Notes: generated from the sequence alone by a model not told the origin. A stretch of DNA of 64,000 nucleotides from Diadophis punctatus similis (GCA_023053685.1 JALIGW010000005.1:53466742-53530741); one strand, 5' to 3'. Counted from the stretch's first letter, positions 11,379-25,073 are shown. Made by a program: numbers and translations.

Positions 11379-13166
11379 CATCCACATCTGGTTCTGTTTC
11401 ATCCTGAATGTCTTTTATGAAGGTTAAGTTTTATGAAACAGAAATCAGTATTTGCCATTTCATTAATTTTTACTTTTTAACCTAATTTGCGTTTACTAAG
11501 ACTACCAACTAAGACTACATATTTGTTTTAAAATTCTATTTAATCTTTCTTTTAAAACATGTTACATTTTCTTACTAAAAATATTCTGGCACAAAAAAAA
11601 GAAAGAATCTAAAGCCTATTTTGCATATTGGTTTGCATTGGTGAAATGTGACATTATTTCTTCACATCCACATATGTGCATTTGGATTCTTAACAATGCA
11701 TATCAATTTATGTGCAACATATCCAAACTTTGTGTAACAATGCAGTCTCTATGCCTCTTGTAGGAACTGTAATCTACGAAGCTGCCCAAAGAGCAGAAGA
11801 ATTTCAACAGACTTCAAACCCAACTGATTGTCAATGAATTCTATTTTGTATATTAAGGACAAAAATCTTACAAAGGCAAATATTTGCAAACTTTTTATCG
11901 ATAAAAATTAAAAAATTTAAAAAATTCTATCAATTTTGTAATCTTCTAGAGCTACAACACAAGAGCTGCAAAAAATGTCACTAAACGCTAAATGGCAGTA
12001 TTGAGTTGAAAAAAAAAAGAAATTTTTTTCTATTGCCATCTAATTTATCTTCTAAATAAATAAATAATGGTTAACTTTTTCATCATCATAATCACCTATT
12101 CAAAATCTAAAACCACAAAATGTTTTAAACTGGAAAGATTCCTCCTAAGTATTAACTTAAAGGGAAATGAATATATTTGAGTCATTGGCAGCTGCTTCTC
12201 CAGTAAGACTACCCCAATGAACTTGCCCTCATAAAAGTGTTAGCTAGACCCATATAAACTCTTAAAAACTAAAATGAGGGTTTTTGGATCTCAGACAACA
12301 ATTTCTTTGAAGTGGTAAATGAAACAATATTTTAGATGTTTTTTTTTCCTACAAAGAACCTTAGCCAATGCATAAATTTACTCAGAAGTAATCCCACCCA
12401 ACAATATGACACTTGCCTCCCAAACTACATGTGTAAGTTTAGAACAACATTTCCTGCCTGATACTCTCCAGGTGGCTCCATTAGCTATGGTATGATGGAA
12501 GTTATTCACACATCTGGAGGGCATTAAATTGGGGAAGCAAGAGCTAAGGACTCAATGAATCAGAATGTCTGTGCTTCAAGTGAAAAGCCTTTTGGAAAAT
12601 ACAAGGGGTTGCATTAAGATTTCTGGGTGGGTGGAGACATTCCACAACCACCATTTTTTCCAGCAATTTTTCTCTGTCTTCCTAAATATTCTTTTATTTC
12701 CATCGGGGCATCTTCAGGATGGATGGATAAAAGTATCAAGAGAGGACCACAACTGTGTGATCAGTGCCCTGTTTTTTTTTTAATGGACAGGACTTCAATG
12801 GATATGTGTATGACTGTGAAAATAACCTGGGAGATAGGAAAAAGAGTTGCAGTCTAGACAAGAGTTGGATAAAAGAAATCTGACTCCAAAACAGGAATGG
12901 TGATGGAGAAAATAGAATTGGCTCCTAGTTCTAGAGAACTAGGAAGTAGCGGCAGCAGAAGGAAACCGCTTTCAGACTTCTAAGATTCTGTTACGGTAAC
13001 TATGTCATGGTTTTGGTTTTCTGTCCAGACTACCTTAAAGGGCTGACAATATGATTGTGGCTACCATAATCAGTTTTTGATCCCATTGCAGACCAACTCA
13101 GATCATTGTCCATGTTGTTACTTCTCCTTAAGATTTTTGCTTCCTGTTTTTTCTTCTTTCTTAATC
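11379..13166. other. AT-rich intron, nothing recognised
   Basis: Poly-A/T runs only. Confidence 0.5.
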
Positions 13167-13174
13167 CTCTATTT

Positions 13175-13309
13175 CAAGGCTGTCAAACTTGCGGCCTGTG
13201 GGCAGGATGCTTCATGTGCTGGCCACGCCCACACTCAGTTTAGCAAAGGGGGGGGAAGCCACGATAGGTCACGTGATGCCGCTGTGACGATGCAAGTTTG
13301 ACACCCCTG
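13175..13309 (+). mobile_element. Short hAT MITE (GGTGTCAAACTC family), copy 2
   Basis: 135 bp, perfect duplication CTCTATTT at 13167-13174 and 13310-13317. Same order as copy 1: GGATGCTTCATGTGCTGGCC, then GTTTAGCAAAGGGGGG, then TCACGTGATG. Confidence 0.92.
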
Positions 13310-13317
13310 CTCTATTT

Positions 13318-14379
13318 CTTTGATCATTAGACACTTGACCCTGCTGTCTCCAATGCTCTGCATTTTTTGTCCTAACCCAACTGAAATTTGGGTTCTCCGA
13401 GCTTGGTTTTGCAAGTGTTTTATTACCCACCTTGGTAACATCTTCAGCACTACTAAGTTGAAGGGTGTTGGTTAGCTGTGGAATGTACATAAATGTTATT
13501 TCCATCACAGAAAAAAATATCTTGTCTAGACTTTTGCAAGTATCATCCCTGCAAATTGCACAGACATACCATGTTCTCGCAGCAGCTTAACAAATGATCT
13601 CACAGCAACTTGCTAACTGGAAGACGTGGTCCTGAAGATTGTCCTCTGTCCCTTGATCAAGATGTTCAGAGATGGAACTACTTTAGACACCACCATTTTT
13701 AATCACATTGTGCTTGCTCCTGATTTGCATCTGTAATTTTAACTTCAATAAATACATGGAAATATTGGGAGGGAAAAAAGGAGATTGTGGAAAACTTGCA
13801 AGAGGAAAAAGAGGTTACTACATCACTACATATTATTATTAGCTTACTTTTTCTCTCATTGTTTAGGACCTATAGAAGTATTACTGTCAGTAATAGCTAT
13901 TGTCAGGGTGCTCTACAGCATCCTGTTTTTCTTAGGAAAATGAATCAGACATCTGTGTTTCACAGATAAAAAGAGAGAAGTCTGATAACAATACTGTTAT
14001 AATAGCAGCCATCCTGATACAAAGAGGAAATCTGTATGAGGTAATATCCGTACCATGCGAGACATCCATTTGGAATTATTTTCTCTCTCTGACAACTACT
14101 ATATAAAAGAAATAGTGATATCATTTAAAAATGGTTTAAAAAATTACAATACTATATGTTTTTTAAATTTTCATCTAAGAATTTCTTTGTAAATTACCAC
14201 CTTTTCTGGCCTTGGTCATTATAGAGATAGCTGATTAGTACATATGGACCAGCTACATGAACTGTCTAAGATTAGATGGCAAACTCACATTAAATCATCT
14301 GTTTCTCTTGGTAAACTGGAAAAGGTAGGATTTTAGGTTCATAAAAGGGAAAAGCTGATCCAGATGACCCATTCACAGT
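13318..14379. other. AT-rich intron, nothing recognised
   Basis: No feature seen before the L2 fragment. Confidence 0.5.
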
Positions 14380-14838
14380 TTTCATGTGAGTACTTTAAAG
14401 CCCTACATGGCTCAGGGCCAGGTTACCTTCGGGACCGCATCCTACCACATACCTCCCTACGACCGGTTAGGTCCCATAGAGAGGGCCTCCTCCGGGTCCC
14501 ATCGGCCAAACAATGTCGGTTGGCGGGGCCACGGGGGAGGGCCTTCTCTGTGGGAGCCCCGTCCCTCTGGAACCAACTCCCACCAGAGATCCGGACTATC
14601 CCCACCCTGCTGGCCTTCCGTAAAGCCATAAAAACTTGGCTCTTCCGGCAGGCGGGGTGAATAGGAAGATCAGATTCCCCCCTTGAATGTTGTTTTTATA
14701 ATTGTTTTAACTATGCCTTTTAATTTTAAATTATGATAATTGTTTTTATTGTACGCTTCTTATTCTGTTGTACGCCGCCCTGAGTCCCACGGGATTGGGC
14801 GGCCTATAAGAACGTCTATTAAATTAAATTAAATTATT
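14380..14838 (+). repeat. L2-like LINE 3' end (ORF2 tail plus 3'UTR)
   Basis: The frame GYLRDRILPHTSLRPVRS, RAFSVGAPSLWNQLPPEIR, LAFRKAIKTWLFRQ is the C-terminus of an L2/CR1-group ORF2. It is followed by GCCGCCCTGAGTCCCACGGG and an AAATT tail. 5'-truncated. A Sauria SINE follows 10 bases later. Confidence 0.8.
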
Positions 14839-14847
14839 ACCTTATAT

Positions 14848-15094
14848 GAGCCGTGGTGGCGCAGTGGTTAGAGTGCAGTACTGCAGGCTACTTCTGCTGA
14901 TCACTGGCTGCCTGAAATTTGGCAGATCGAATCACACCAGGCTCAAGGTTGACTCAGCCTTCCATCCTTCCGAGGTGGATAAAATGAGGACCCAGATTGT
15001 TGGGGGCAATATGCTGACTCTGTAAACCGCTTAGAGAGTGCTGTAAAGCACTGTGAAGCGGTATATAAGTCTAAGTGCTATTGCTATTGCTATT
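14848..15094 (+). repeat. Sauria-type tRNA-derived SINE, copy 1
   Basis: tRNA-like head (GTGGCGCAGTGGTTAGAGTG, an A-box region) then CAAGGTTGACTCAGCC, a GTGGATAAAATGAGGACCC core and AAGCGGTATATAAGTCTAAG with a GCTATT tail. Known to be moved by Bov-B LINEs in squamates. Confidence 0.93.
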
Positions 15095-15257
15095 ATACAC
15101 TTTTTCTTTTGCCAGATTCACATTTTCTAAGTCCATGTTAATTAATTGGTGAGTATAACTAGGCATGAAAGCATTTCCTTGCATAAGTACAATCAAAATT
15201 TAGGATTGGCTGGAAAAGCTTTACACTAAGCTTAGGAGACCAGTGTAATATAATATT

Positions 15258-15355
15258 TAAGAAGATGTTGGATAACCATTTATCTGAAGTGGTGTAGGGT
15301 TTCCTGCCTGGGCAGGGGGTTGGACTAGAAGACCTCCAAGGTCCCTTCCAACTCT
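15258..15355 (+). repeat. CR1/L3-like LINE 3' tail
   Basis: GGTGTAGGGTTTCCTGCC, GGGGGTTGGACTAGAAGACC and AGGTCCCTTCCAACTCTG form the conserved CR1 3' terminus, running directly into the TTCTA array. Confidence 0.88.
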
Positions 15356-15470
15356 GTTATTCTATTCTATTCTATTCTATTCTATTCTATTCTATTCTAT
15401 TCTATTCTATTCTATTCTATTCTATTCTATTCTATTCTATTCTATTCTATTCTATTCTATTCTATTCTAA
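15356..15470 (+). repeat. (TTCTA)n pentanucleotide microsatellite
   Basis: About 23 uninterrupted TTCTA units. It begins immediately at the CR1 3' end, the snake-type microsatellite-seeding arrangement. Confidence 0.97.
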
Positions 15471-16092
15471 TAACATAGACATAAGACCAGAGAGCTCCAG
15501 TCCAATCATCCCTACAGGTAAACAACTGGAGGAAGGAATGCTATGTATGTCCCTTGAGTTCTCAAGAGATTAGGCAGCATGACATTTATTATAAACTAAC
15601 AGGCTCTGTCTGTTAGAAAAGTATGGGTGGACACTTTTTGCTTAATAAACTGATAGCTTTGTGGTGCTGAACATTGGAAAAATTATTAGAGAGATAAGTA
15701 CTATGCTGAATTGAGTTTTAGATTCTATTATCTACTGCATTATATTCATGAAATTTGTCCCATCTTTCTGAAACATTTGGCCTGCGTTCACCCAAACATC
15801 AAGTGCACAGCAAAACTGCTGGAGAAATTTTGGTCTACCAATTAAAACTTTATCTTCTATACCCAATTTTTTTTTATAATTGTACAATTATAAAATATAG
15901 TACATCTGTTATATTGTTGTAATTATATAACATTTCTAACTCATAGACCCTAGGCTTTAATTGCACATTGTCCAAATAAGATTTATCAAGTAGATTCTTT
16001 TAAAAACAGTGGGGGAAACACCTTTTCTATCAAGATCCAGTTCAAAAATATTGTATACACGTTATTGTAAGACCTGGCCTGTTGCTCTAGTG

Positions 16093-16227
16093 CAGGGGTA
16101 GGCAAAGTTGGCTCTTCTATGACTCGTGGACTTCAACTCCCAGACTTTCTGAGCCAATCATGCTAGCTCAGGAATTCTGGGAGTTGAAGTCCATGAGTCA
16201 TAGAAGAGCCAACTTTGCCTACCCCTG
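16093..16227. mobile_element. Palindromic MITE (GACTTCAACTCCCAGA family), copy 1
   Basis: 135 bp foldback with arms of about 60 bases (CAGGGGTAGGCAAAGTTGGC). Perfect duplication CTCTAGTG at 16085-16092 and 16228-16235. Confidence 0.93.
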
Positions 16228-16319
16228 CTCTAGTGGATTTAATGTTACTCATTTCTTAGATTTTTATCCTGCCTTGATTTTTAGTCAAATAAAGTTGCTG
16301 TATATCCTTGATGCTTCAT

Positions 16320-16450
16320 CCTGTGAGGAGGGGTGGGCTGAGAGAAAGTGACTGGCCCAAAGTCACCCAACCGGCTTTCATGCCTGGGGGGGACGACCAA
16401 ACTTATGTCCTTCTGGTTTCTAGCCTAGATTCTTAGCTATTATACTAAAC
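16320..16450 (-). repeat. CORE/MIR-like SINE fragment
   Basis: Antisense GGCCCAAAGTCACCCAACCG, CTTTCATGCCTGGG and TTCTAGCCTAGATTC. Degenerate at the tRNA end. Confidence 0.65.
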
Positions 16451-18477
16451 TTACATTACTATCTGGTGGTTAGAGTTTAATGTTAAAACTGGAGGCATTT
16501 TGGAGACCTCATCTTGTTTTTACCACCTCCAACATATGAATCCCACAGGGTATTTAACTAGCTAAGAACCCTACCCTTTATATTCTAAAACAGTATGAGT
16601 TAGTTGCCTGCCATTATGATTTTCACATTCCTACACCTCTGTTTCAACATGCTGTTGGCACATTTTAAATCTTGCTCTCCACCATTCTTCTACAATGCTG
16701 TGATAATTGCAGGGAACCTTGTAAACAGAAACTATATACATAATCCCACATCTCATTTACCTGTGCAGTGTTTTATTACACATCCCTGAGTCTTTAGCTA
16801 ACCTTTATTAGAAGACTCTGTGGCTTCCACAGCTGGATCAATTGGAATACCATGTACCTGAACAAGAGGACAGGGACTGTACCAATATACAAGATTTGCA
16901 GCGTTACCATGGAAAGTTGGCCTTGTACATATCATGGGCAAGCAAAGATGCTTACCTTTAAATATGCATAACTTTTTTTCTGGGATGAAGGCTGCTTTTG
17001 GCCATGATTTGGTTTTGGTTTATTAAATGGAAAGTGGGAATAGAAAATGTCTTAATTTTATGTAAATTTATATAAATTATTCATAATTACTGTGGAAGTG
17101 TTTAAATACTTACAATGAATATTAACATTAAATCAAGGTAGCATGATTATTCATCAATAAAGCATTTCATAATTTTCTCTTCTTTAAGACCACACCCAAT
17201 GTTTTGGGGGGCTACAGCCAGCTCTGGATGGATTCGGCTGTGCAAATCTGCTTTAAATTACATTTTTTGAGAATGTGGTCACTGAAGAACAAATGTGGGC
17301 ACCTTGTGAAAGATGTAGAAATTCAAATATAAAATTGTTAATAATTCTCTTAGGGAAAATCACTATAAAGTTTTTTTAAAAAGCAAGGGTAGCATTGACT
17401 AGAAAAAGTCAAGTCTTGCAAGCCATGTCAGTCGGTCTTGCTAAACAAGTAGGGCAATAGTAAAAACAAGAAGAGTTGGGTGCTAGGACAGGATTTGCAA
17501 AATAAGAAGCTATTTTGGGAGAGATTAAATCTTGAGTGGGTATTTGTTAGGAAGACACCATTGAGATTCCTATTTGTGGCCACAATAGGCCAACATTCAC
17601 AATCTTTCTCTTTTCAGGTGCATCGGGATAGGAATTCTAGAAATTGTGAGATCCGTGGTGCTGTCTGAACATGGTTGACTCCACAGTTAGACCCTGAGCT
17701 ACATATGTTTTCTTCTATTGGATTCTAGAAATTGTAACCCCTTCGCACCTGAAGGGCATCAGTGGGTTAAGATTAGTAGAGAAACTGCTACCAGTACATA
17801 AAATCAGAATTGTGTTATTAAAAATAAGATGGAGATATCAGCACATGCTGGAAAACTCCAATTATAGTCATAGAAAAATATTTAGGAAAAAAAACTAGGG
17901 ACACTCGGGTTTTCTAAAAAATCTAATATAGTCCCATCATACTGTTTACACTCAGTGGACCAGGGCTGCTGACTAATGATTGAAGGTCAGCAAAATGGAC
18001 TTCCATGCAGCCTTTCTAGGGAAATGCAGGCTATGGTCAAAGAAGGCAAGATGGTGGCCACAATAGTGCTATCAAAGCTCTGCTTCTGCCAAAAATTCCA
18101 CCCTACTGCAAACTTCTTGGTGACACAATTACCTATTCCTCCTGCAAACCTTCATCACTGAAAATAGGTTACTTTTAAAGTGAAGCTCCAGCCTGCAGAA
18201 AGGCCACTGTCACACTGATTTAAAATATTTCATCTTTTCTGGTTGTACTTATGAACTAAATAGAATTATTTCTATTCCCAGTTTATATCATTCTCAATCA
18301 CCATGATCTTTGTCTAAGATGGCTGAGAATGGAACTGTACCTCTACATATTAGGAGAATGCCCAATAAAGAAAATAATTTATAACTTTATTTAGTTGGGA
18401 CTCAAAAGGTCCACAATGCTCTTTGTTGCAAAAAAAAGAAAGAAAAGGCTGTTCTGAAATTTAACTGGGTAAGGTTT
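16451..18477. other. AT-rich intron, nothing recognised
   Basis: No feature seen. Confidence 0.5.
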
Positions 18478-18726
18478 ATTTATTATTTATTTATTAGTGA
18501 CATTTATATACCGCCTCACAGTGCAAGCACTCTCTAAGCAGTTTACACCAGTAAGCAATGTATATTTATATTGCCCCCAACAATCTGGGTCCTCATTTTA
18601 CCTACCTCGGAAGGATGGAAGGCTGAGTCAACCTTGAGCCAGTGAGATTTGAACCGCTGACCTGCGGATCACAGTCAGCTAAAGTGGCCTGCAGTACCCC
18701 ACTCTAACCGCTGCGCCACCTCGGCT
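18478..18726 (-). repeat. Sauria-type SINE, copy 2
   Basis: Reverse complement: TTTATTAGTGACATTTATAT ... CTGGGTCCTCATTTTACC ... AACCGCTGCGCCACCTCGG. A TTTA-rich tail lies on the left. Confidence 0.93.
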
Positions 18727-19240
18727 CTTGTTTATTTAATAGGATTAGATGTCTTGGAGATCTATATTTATTATCTATATTCATTTATGGGGGGAAAAAT
18801 CTAGGAAAGAAAAGGTTTCCTAAACCAGTTGCCTATGTACAGTATATTCCAAAACTAACATAACAGCAGCTCTTACATTTGGCCATTCTGTAGAGCTGCA
18901 GATTCTCAATCCAAGGGATAGGTTTGAATGTAGCACATGTGTCACATATTGAGGAAAGTTTATTGTTATTTTTTTTTCTTCAAAATACCAAGAACCCGAA
19001 TGAGATCATCTTTTGCTAGGCAAACTCCTGGACACTGAAGTAGATTCACTATGAATCAAGCATCACTGAACTAAATAAAATAGTTAAGATCAGATATTTT
19101 GGACTTGAATAATGGACTGAAAGTGAATCCAAACTAGAAATGTTCTTGCAATTAAAAAAAAAACTTGCAGAAACGCTTATCTTTTTATCATCGCCTGAAA
19201 GTCTATCATATAGGCATAACCATTTAAAAAGGTCTAAAAC

Positions 19241-19640
19241 CAGGGTAGATAAAAATCGATTAAAAAAAATAGGACTTTTTAAAATTTAAATCGGATGTTT
19301 TTTATTTTTATCAAATTTATTTTAATAAAATGCTTTTGGAGTAAAAATCTATCTAAAGATAGTTTTCTATTTAAGATACATTAATAATTTAATTCATTCA
19401 GCATGAAATGGAGCTTAGTTATGTAGCATGAGGCTGTATATTCTGCAATATTGGGACTGTCGGTGAATCAACAGCGGGTCAGAGGAGGAGCCGCTGCAGG
19501 ACAGATGAAAGTTGCTCGTTAAAAATTATGATTTAAATCAAGCCTTTTTACTAGTGATTTAAATCATGATTTAAATCGTGATTTAAATCATAATTTAAAT
19601 CATGATTTAAATCGACTTGATTTAAATCAAATCCACCTTG
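19241..19640. mobile_element. 400 bp DNA transposon with ATTTAAATC tandem end
   Basis: Inverted ends CAGGGTAGATAAAAATCGAT and ATCCACCTTG are flanked by perfect TCTAAAAC duplications (19233-19240 and 19641-19648). 19529-19628 is an array of ATTTAAATC-like repeats. The 8-bp duplication suggests hAT. Confidence 0.88.
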
Positions 19641-19648
19641 TCTAAAAC

Positions 19649-21152
19649 CAAACAGAAGTAAGGTATTTCCTTCCCACTTGGGCTGTCTTCTCTAGCACAA
19701 GGCTCTGTCCAATTACCTATATAAAATTCCTGATGGAAAATGCAGACACAGCAGGCCTCAGCAGCTGAAATATGAAAACTGAGCTCTGCATGCTCAATGC
19801 AATAGGGTTTCAATTCTGAAGCACTGTATCTTAGCATATACTCAAAGGTCAACATTTTCAAGTTATCAAGGCCAGAATCTTAGTGTGGGAGTTCTACACA
19901 AAAGATCTTATTATTTCCAGGCCTAGCTGTCTCTGACATTTTACTTATCCTACTTACTTGACATCAAATACCATTTAACATAAAGGATGGTAATATTGGG
20001 CAAATTTTCTATATTCTAACAAGTGCAGGACAGGAGGCTATAATTCATGTTTTGCTTAGTATCATCTGCATAAATCAGAACTGTTTATCCACTTAATCAT
20101 AAATTACACTTTTCAGACCTTAGTGGCTATATTCCTGTACTGTAGGATGTTGGGTAAAAAACAGAGAATGTTGTGAATGATATATGAACCCAGTCTTAGG
20201 TTGGAGCAGTTGACATTAAATTGTAACCTTCTTCTGTAGGATTCCAGGACAGGGTTCATACAATGCATAAGGTCAAATGTGTGATTTGTTTCTTGCATGG
20301 CATGTGGTCTGAACAGACTTCTCATAGGGTTGGGAAAAAATAACATAACATGGTGCAATTAGAGTAGATTCTGTGGCAAAGTTTAAGGTCCTCAGTTTTC
20401 ATGGCATTTTAGAGAAGAGTTCACACGAAAGGAAACCTTCAAAAAACTTCTGAACTGGCTTTTACTGAGAAGGCACTACCTGGGCCATCTTCTGTTATAC
20501 CATGAGACATAAGAGTTGAATTTCACAAAGAAGTGGAAACACTACAAAGGCTCTGCACAGTGAAACACACTGCACACTGCTGAAAGTTCAGAACCAGAAG
20601 GCAGAAAAGTAGAGAAGCCTTATTCACAAGCAAAAGCTCCTTGGAAACAATAAGAATCATTTTTTATTTTTGAATGGACCTTTTGATCAATTATATCCAG
20701 ATGAGCTCTGCAAAGTTTAGATGATGGCTCTGAAGATAAAGGACTAAAAGCTCTGCTGTAGTAAGAGATTACTGCTGAAACAATGTGTGAATTCACAATA
20801 TATTTAGCCAGGCCAACTAAAGGCTTAGCAGCCAAGTTAGTACAATAATCTAGGCAAAAATATTAGGTTAGATTGCAAGATATTGAGGAGAACAACTCTC
20901 AAATATATCATAATTCCTTCTTGCAATCTGGTACTTCTGCACTTTTTTTTCATTTGACACTCAATCTTCTGAGTCCATAGAAAGTTCAAAATAATTTTGA
21001 CTGAAAACAAAAGTGCTAGGGTTTCCCCCCCTAATCTCAGCACCAGGGCCAGGGATCTGTGAATTCAATAGCATCTAGATTCTAGAGACTTCTCCTCCTT
21101 CTCTGAGGGCAAGCTATTCAGTGGAGTCGTGATGTTAAGAGTGGTCTAATTC
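19649..21152. other. AT-rich intron, nothing recognised
   Basis: No feature seen. Confidence 0.5.
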
Positions 21153-21160
21153 ATCTAGAT

Positions 21161-21294
21161 CAGGGGTGTCAAACTCACGTCATCATGGTGGTGTCACGTG
21201 ATGTATCAGGACTCCCCCCCATTAGCTAAACCAAGCGTGGGCGTGGCCAATGTGTGATGCATCCGGCCTGTCGGCCGGGAGTTTGACAGCCCTA
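21161..21294 (-). mobile_element. Short hAT MITE (GGTGTCAAACTC family), copy 3
   Basis: Reverse orientation to the other copies. Flanks ATCTAGAT (21153-21160) and ATCTAGCT (21295-21302) match at seven of eight. Contains GTCACGTGATG and GATGCATCCGGCCTG. Confidence 0.88.
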
Positions 21295-21302
21295 ATCTAG
21301 CT

Positions 21303-24300
21303 GGTACTCTGCATCAGGAAGAACAGCATATGAAACCCAACTTGCAATAAGAGCTCAGGTGTTTAATGCTCAGGTGTTAAGAGTATTAAAGTAACTTTTC
21401 TAATAAAGATAAATACTGGAACTAACTCAGCCACTAATACTACACAGGCTTTCTGGGACACTTGTCCATGGTTAGGTCGAAAGACTTTAAATTCTTCTTT
21501 GCTCTTTTTCTCAGTCCTCCATATCTTGCCCAGATTTTACTTCCAAATAACCTCTCCTTATTCATTTCAAGTCTTATTGAGGGACAAATATAAGTCCTGC
21601 CAAGAATAATTTTACTGGTCAATCCTTAAGCACAAGCATACGGATTACTTTATAAACAAACTAGTTGGGGGAGAAATGGTATTAATTTTTCCTATAAAAA
21701 TGAGAAGGAAAAAAGAAAATAAATTAATCAATGCCACAAGTCTGTACATTTAAATTCTGCCCATATGACGTTTCCTTCCACTTAAATTGCTTCCATACAA
21801 TTTATATCTGCTAGTCACGCTAAGCTCCAGAGTGCTCTATCCATCTCTGCAACAAAAAAGTTCTTGTCCTATAATAACCTCAATAATCAAAGTGAAAGAA
21901 TTATGAGTAAGACAGCCAGGATAAAATAAACAAGTTTCCAACTACATACAAAATGTAATTCACATTTCAAACAGGGAGCAAGTCTAAGGATACCACTGCT
22001 TCTTCTATTTGGACATAGAGAAATAAAAAAAAACACAGCGTGTAACAGTAAACCACTACATAGCTCCTTCTATGTGTTTAGAAAGAGCTTGGATTAAACA
22101 GCTTTATCACCATCTGAGGACAGTTTGGAGTTCCTTCAAAAGAAACTTGCCTGTCCTTTAGATGGAAATCTTTTTAATGAGGTTTTTGAATCAGCAACAT
22201 GCTACAGGCTTATAGAAACCACCTGGTGGATGTTGTTGCTCAAAGCCACTTGATAGTTACAACTTCCTTTCATATGTTCAGCCATACTTCTACTATTAGT
22301 TAATAATGCATTTTGACTTTTTCCTTGACTGCTCTTCCTGCCTCTCCCTCCAAAATTAAAAATCAGGGGGTGGGCCATTCTCACATCCTTTCATGTGACC
22401 ATGTCATTTCAGGGCAGGCTGCTTGTTCATCCTGTTCAACTGAAGCAGTGTCTTTTGCATGTGAAGCATGTAATTTATCTGTCTGAAATGTGGGTTCTCC
22501 TTTGGCACACTACCAATCTCATACCAACCTATACACACAGGTTCTCCAAAGCACTTGGTTACATGTTAAAGCCTGTTATGCCTGGGACTGAAAAACAACT
22601 GCAACCAGCAAGAAAGCTTTGTAGAACTACTTGCCATTTTGCCTGTTGAATCACTAGGGATCTTCAGTGTGATTTTGTTCAAGTTTAGCAAAGGGCACTA
22701 TGGACACTAAGTCACCGTGCTTTGCAAACCACAATTTGCTTTGTTATTTATACCTAGAACTCAATAAGTATAATATATACTCTACGTACTCAGTAATATA
22801 ATAAACTCAGTAAGTGCTCAGCAATTATGGCTTATTCAAATAAATTAAAATACTTCAATATTTTGCATAATATGGAATCCATCTATCTGATAACACTCAG
22901 AAAAATTTTATAAGTATACCAGATTTATAGATAGGCCATATTATTTACATGAAACCTCTGGATATGGAAAATTAAATAATTCCCATTCCTATATATTCGT
23001 AAGTTGGTAGGTTTCATTGTTTTAAACTTAAAAAGACATGCAGATGTTTAGAAACAGTAATATGCTTTTTTTAATTAAGAGGAAGCATCTGAAAGTTAGC
23101 AGACATTATAGTCTTCTTTTTTCTATAAAAAAATCTAAATTATTTAATTGGCAGTCTTTTTTCAAACAAATGACACTCTCATGTTATCTGCTCTCTGTTT
23201 CTTCTATGAAAGAATATCATATTTTAGTGAAACTAAACATTGCTTTTGGATTGCTTTTGTGGGTTTTTGTTGTCCTGCTTTTTTGCTTTTCGTTTTACGG
23301 GAACATTGTAATTGCACTTTAAGCCTCACATTTGGCAGGCTATGAACACAAAACAGACAATGGAAAGAAGTGTCCACTGGAAATAAGTGTCATTAAATAC
23401 CATCAATCATCTCAACTGCAAAAATTCAGGACAATCAGTTTATAAGACACTGCTTTAAAATGCCTTCTTCTGCTCTTTTTGGGGGCTTTTTATGCTAAGA
23501 TTTGAAATAGATGCTTGTTGATCAAGAAGATGTCAAAAGGCTCTCAAATGGGCCTTACAAACATTTTCTTCACTTTCAGCCCATCTCAGCTGGTATAAAA
23601 AAATATAGTCTGGTTTAAGACCAGCTCATCTCCTTGTGAGTTTCATTTTAAGTATTTGTACTTTTCAGAGTTCACTAACAGTCCCATGCTCCTAGAGTGA
23701 TAAAATAATACATGCAGTAATTTTTCATAGTTTTGAATTTGTTTCATGATAGGACACAAATTCAGGACTATGAAAAAGTGTAGGTCGTAAGAGTTTTTAA
23801 AGCTAAAACTTAGAGAAATGAAATATATTCATATGAAAGTATTTGGGTCAGGCTGCAGTTAAAAATGAATAGGAAAGAAAAGTATTATGCTTCTAACATT
23901 TGACATTAAATGATTTTGAATGTTAAACCTCCCTCCCCCTTTCTATTTGGTAGAACATAAAGTATCGCTTTATGTTGAACCAGATGTGATTAAAAGAAGA
24001 AATTAATACTCATTCAAAGTGATCTTCTGTTGTCATCATATTTGGGTATGTGTTCTGGTGGATGCAATTTAGATTTACATGCTTGCTTGTTTTAACACAA
24101 ATTAATATATGGATCTTTCAAAAAAGCACTCCACTTGAGAGCAAATCATTCTTCTGAATCCACTTTCCAAAGCTGTGAACACTGTTCCTTCAAGCCCCCC
24201 GAGATCCTTCTACTAGAAGAGAAAGACACATTCCAACTGCACTCGCAATCTATGCAGGTTAGTGGCAAAAATAAATTCCCATTTGGTTAAACATTGGTTG

Positions 24301-24914
24301 TACTATGATAAGTAATTCCCAATTTCATTGTGCCATACTTTTCTATGGAGAAAAACAAAGCATGGTACTTGGAAAATGCAGGGCCAACCAAATCTATTCC
24401 CAATACTTGATATTAAAGATCCAGGTCTGCATTTAAGGAACAGCTTCACTGATTAGAAAAATCCTTAATGATTGTTAAGACATTACTGAAAGTTCCTTTT
24501 TACACAATAGCTTGCCCTTTCAAAGAACAGGGTTGGGTTGGGTTGTTGTTTTTGTCTGTTTTGTCTATTCCAGTATCCCTCAACTTTATCTTTATGTTCC
24601 CCAACAGGTTTAACTGAATTCTTGATTGGGCTGCTTCAGCTGTGTTTCTGATCTGATTACATTTTAACAAAATCAAGGCGTTTCCATTTCCATTCCCCAA
24701 TTCTTTTAAATGGTTCTGAAGCCAGTCATGTCTCTGTAGCATCACAGCACACAGAATTGGCAGAAAACATCCTGAACCAACCATGCCCCATCCCAAGCTT
24801 CTGCAGGTCTTGAGAAGCAAAAATGACTTGCCTCCCAATTCATGCAAGATCAATTGCTGGTGCCCATAGGCATCCCTTATTCATATTTCCAGAACATTTT
24901 ATGTAAAAAAAAGA
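21303..24914. other. Longest repeat-poor intronic stretch
   Basis: 3.6 kb without a recognisable transposon. A comparative search for conserved WWTR1 intronic enhancers would best start here. Confidence 0.5.
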
Positions 24915-25073
24915 TCAGGTCTTGACCTTCTTCCATTATGATATCTTTCCTGAAAGCCGAAGAATGCTATCATATCTCCCCCTCATATTCTTCCTCAGTC
25001 ATCTTTTATCAGAGCTAAACTTATTTATCTAGTTCAATTTCTTTGCATAGGAAAGAGTTCCTAATCCGATGAA
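24915..25073 (-). repeat. CR1-like LINE fragment, left of the DIRS insertion
   Basis: Resembles the antisense of the CR1 3' coding region in spacing and word content. It continues at 29174 after the DIRS element; joining the flanks gives one continuous sequence around GATGAATACCC. Degenerate, approximate edges. Confidence 0.6.

Noticed and set aside
24500..24853. 117-codon minus-strand open frame
   Set aside because: No family resemblance and no splice or promoter context.
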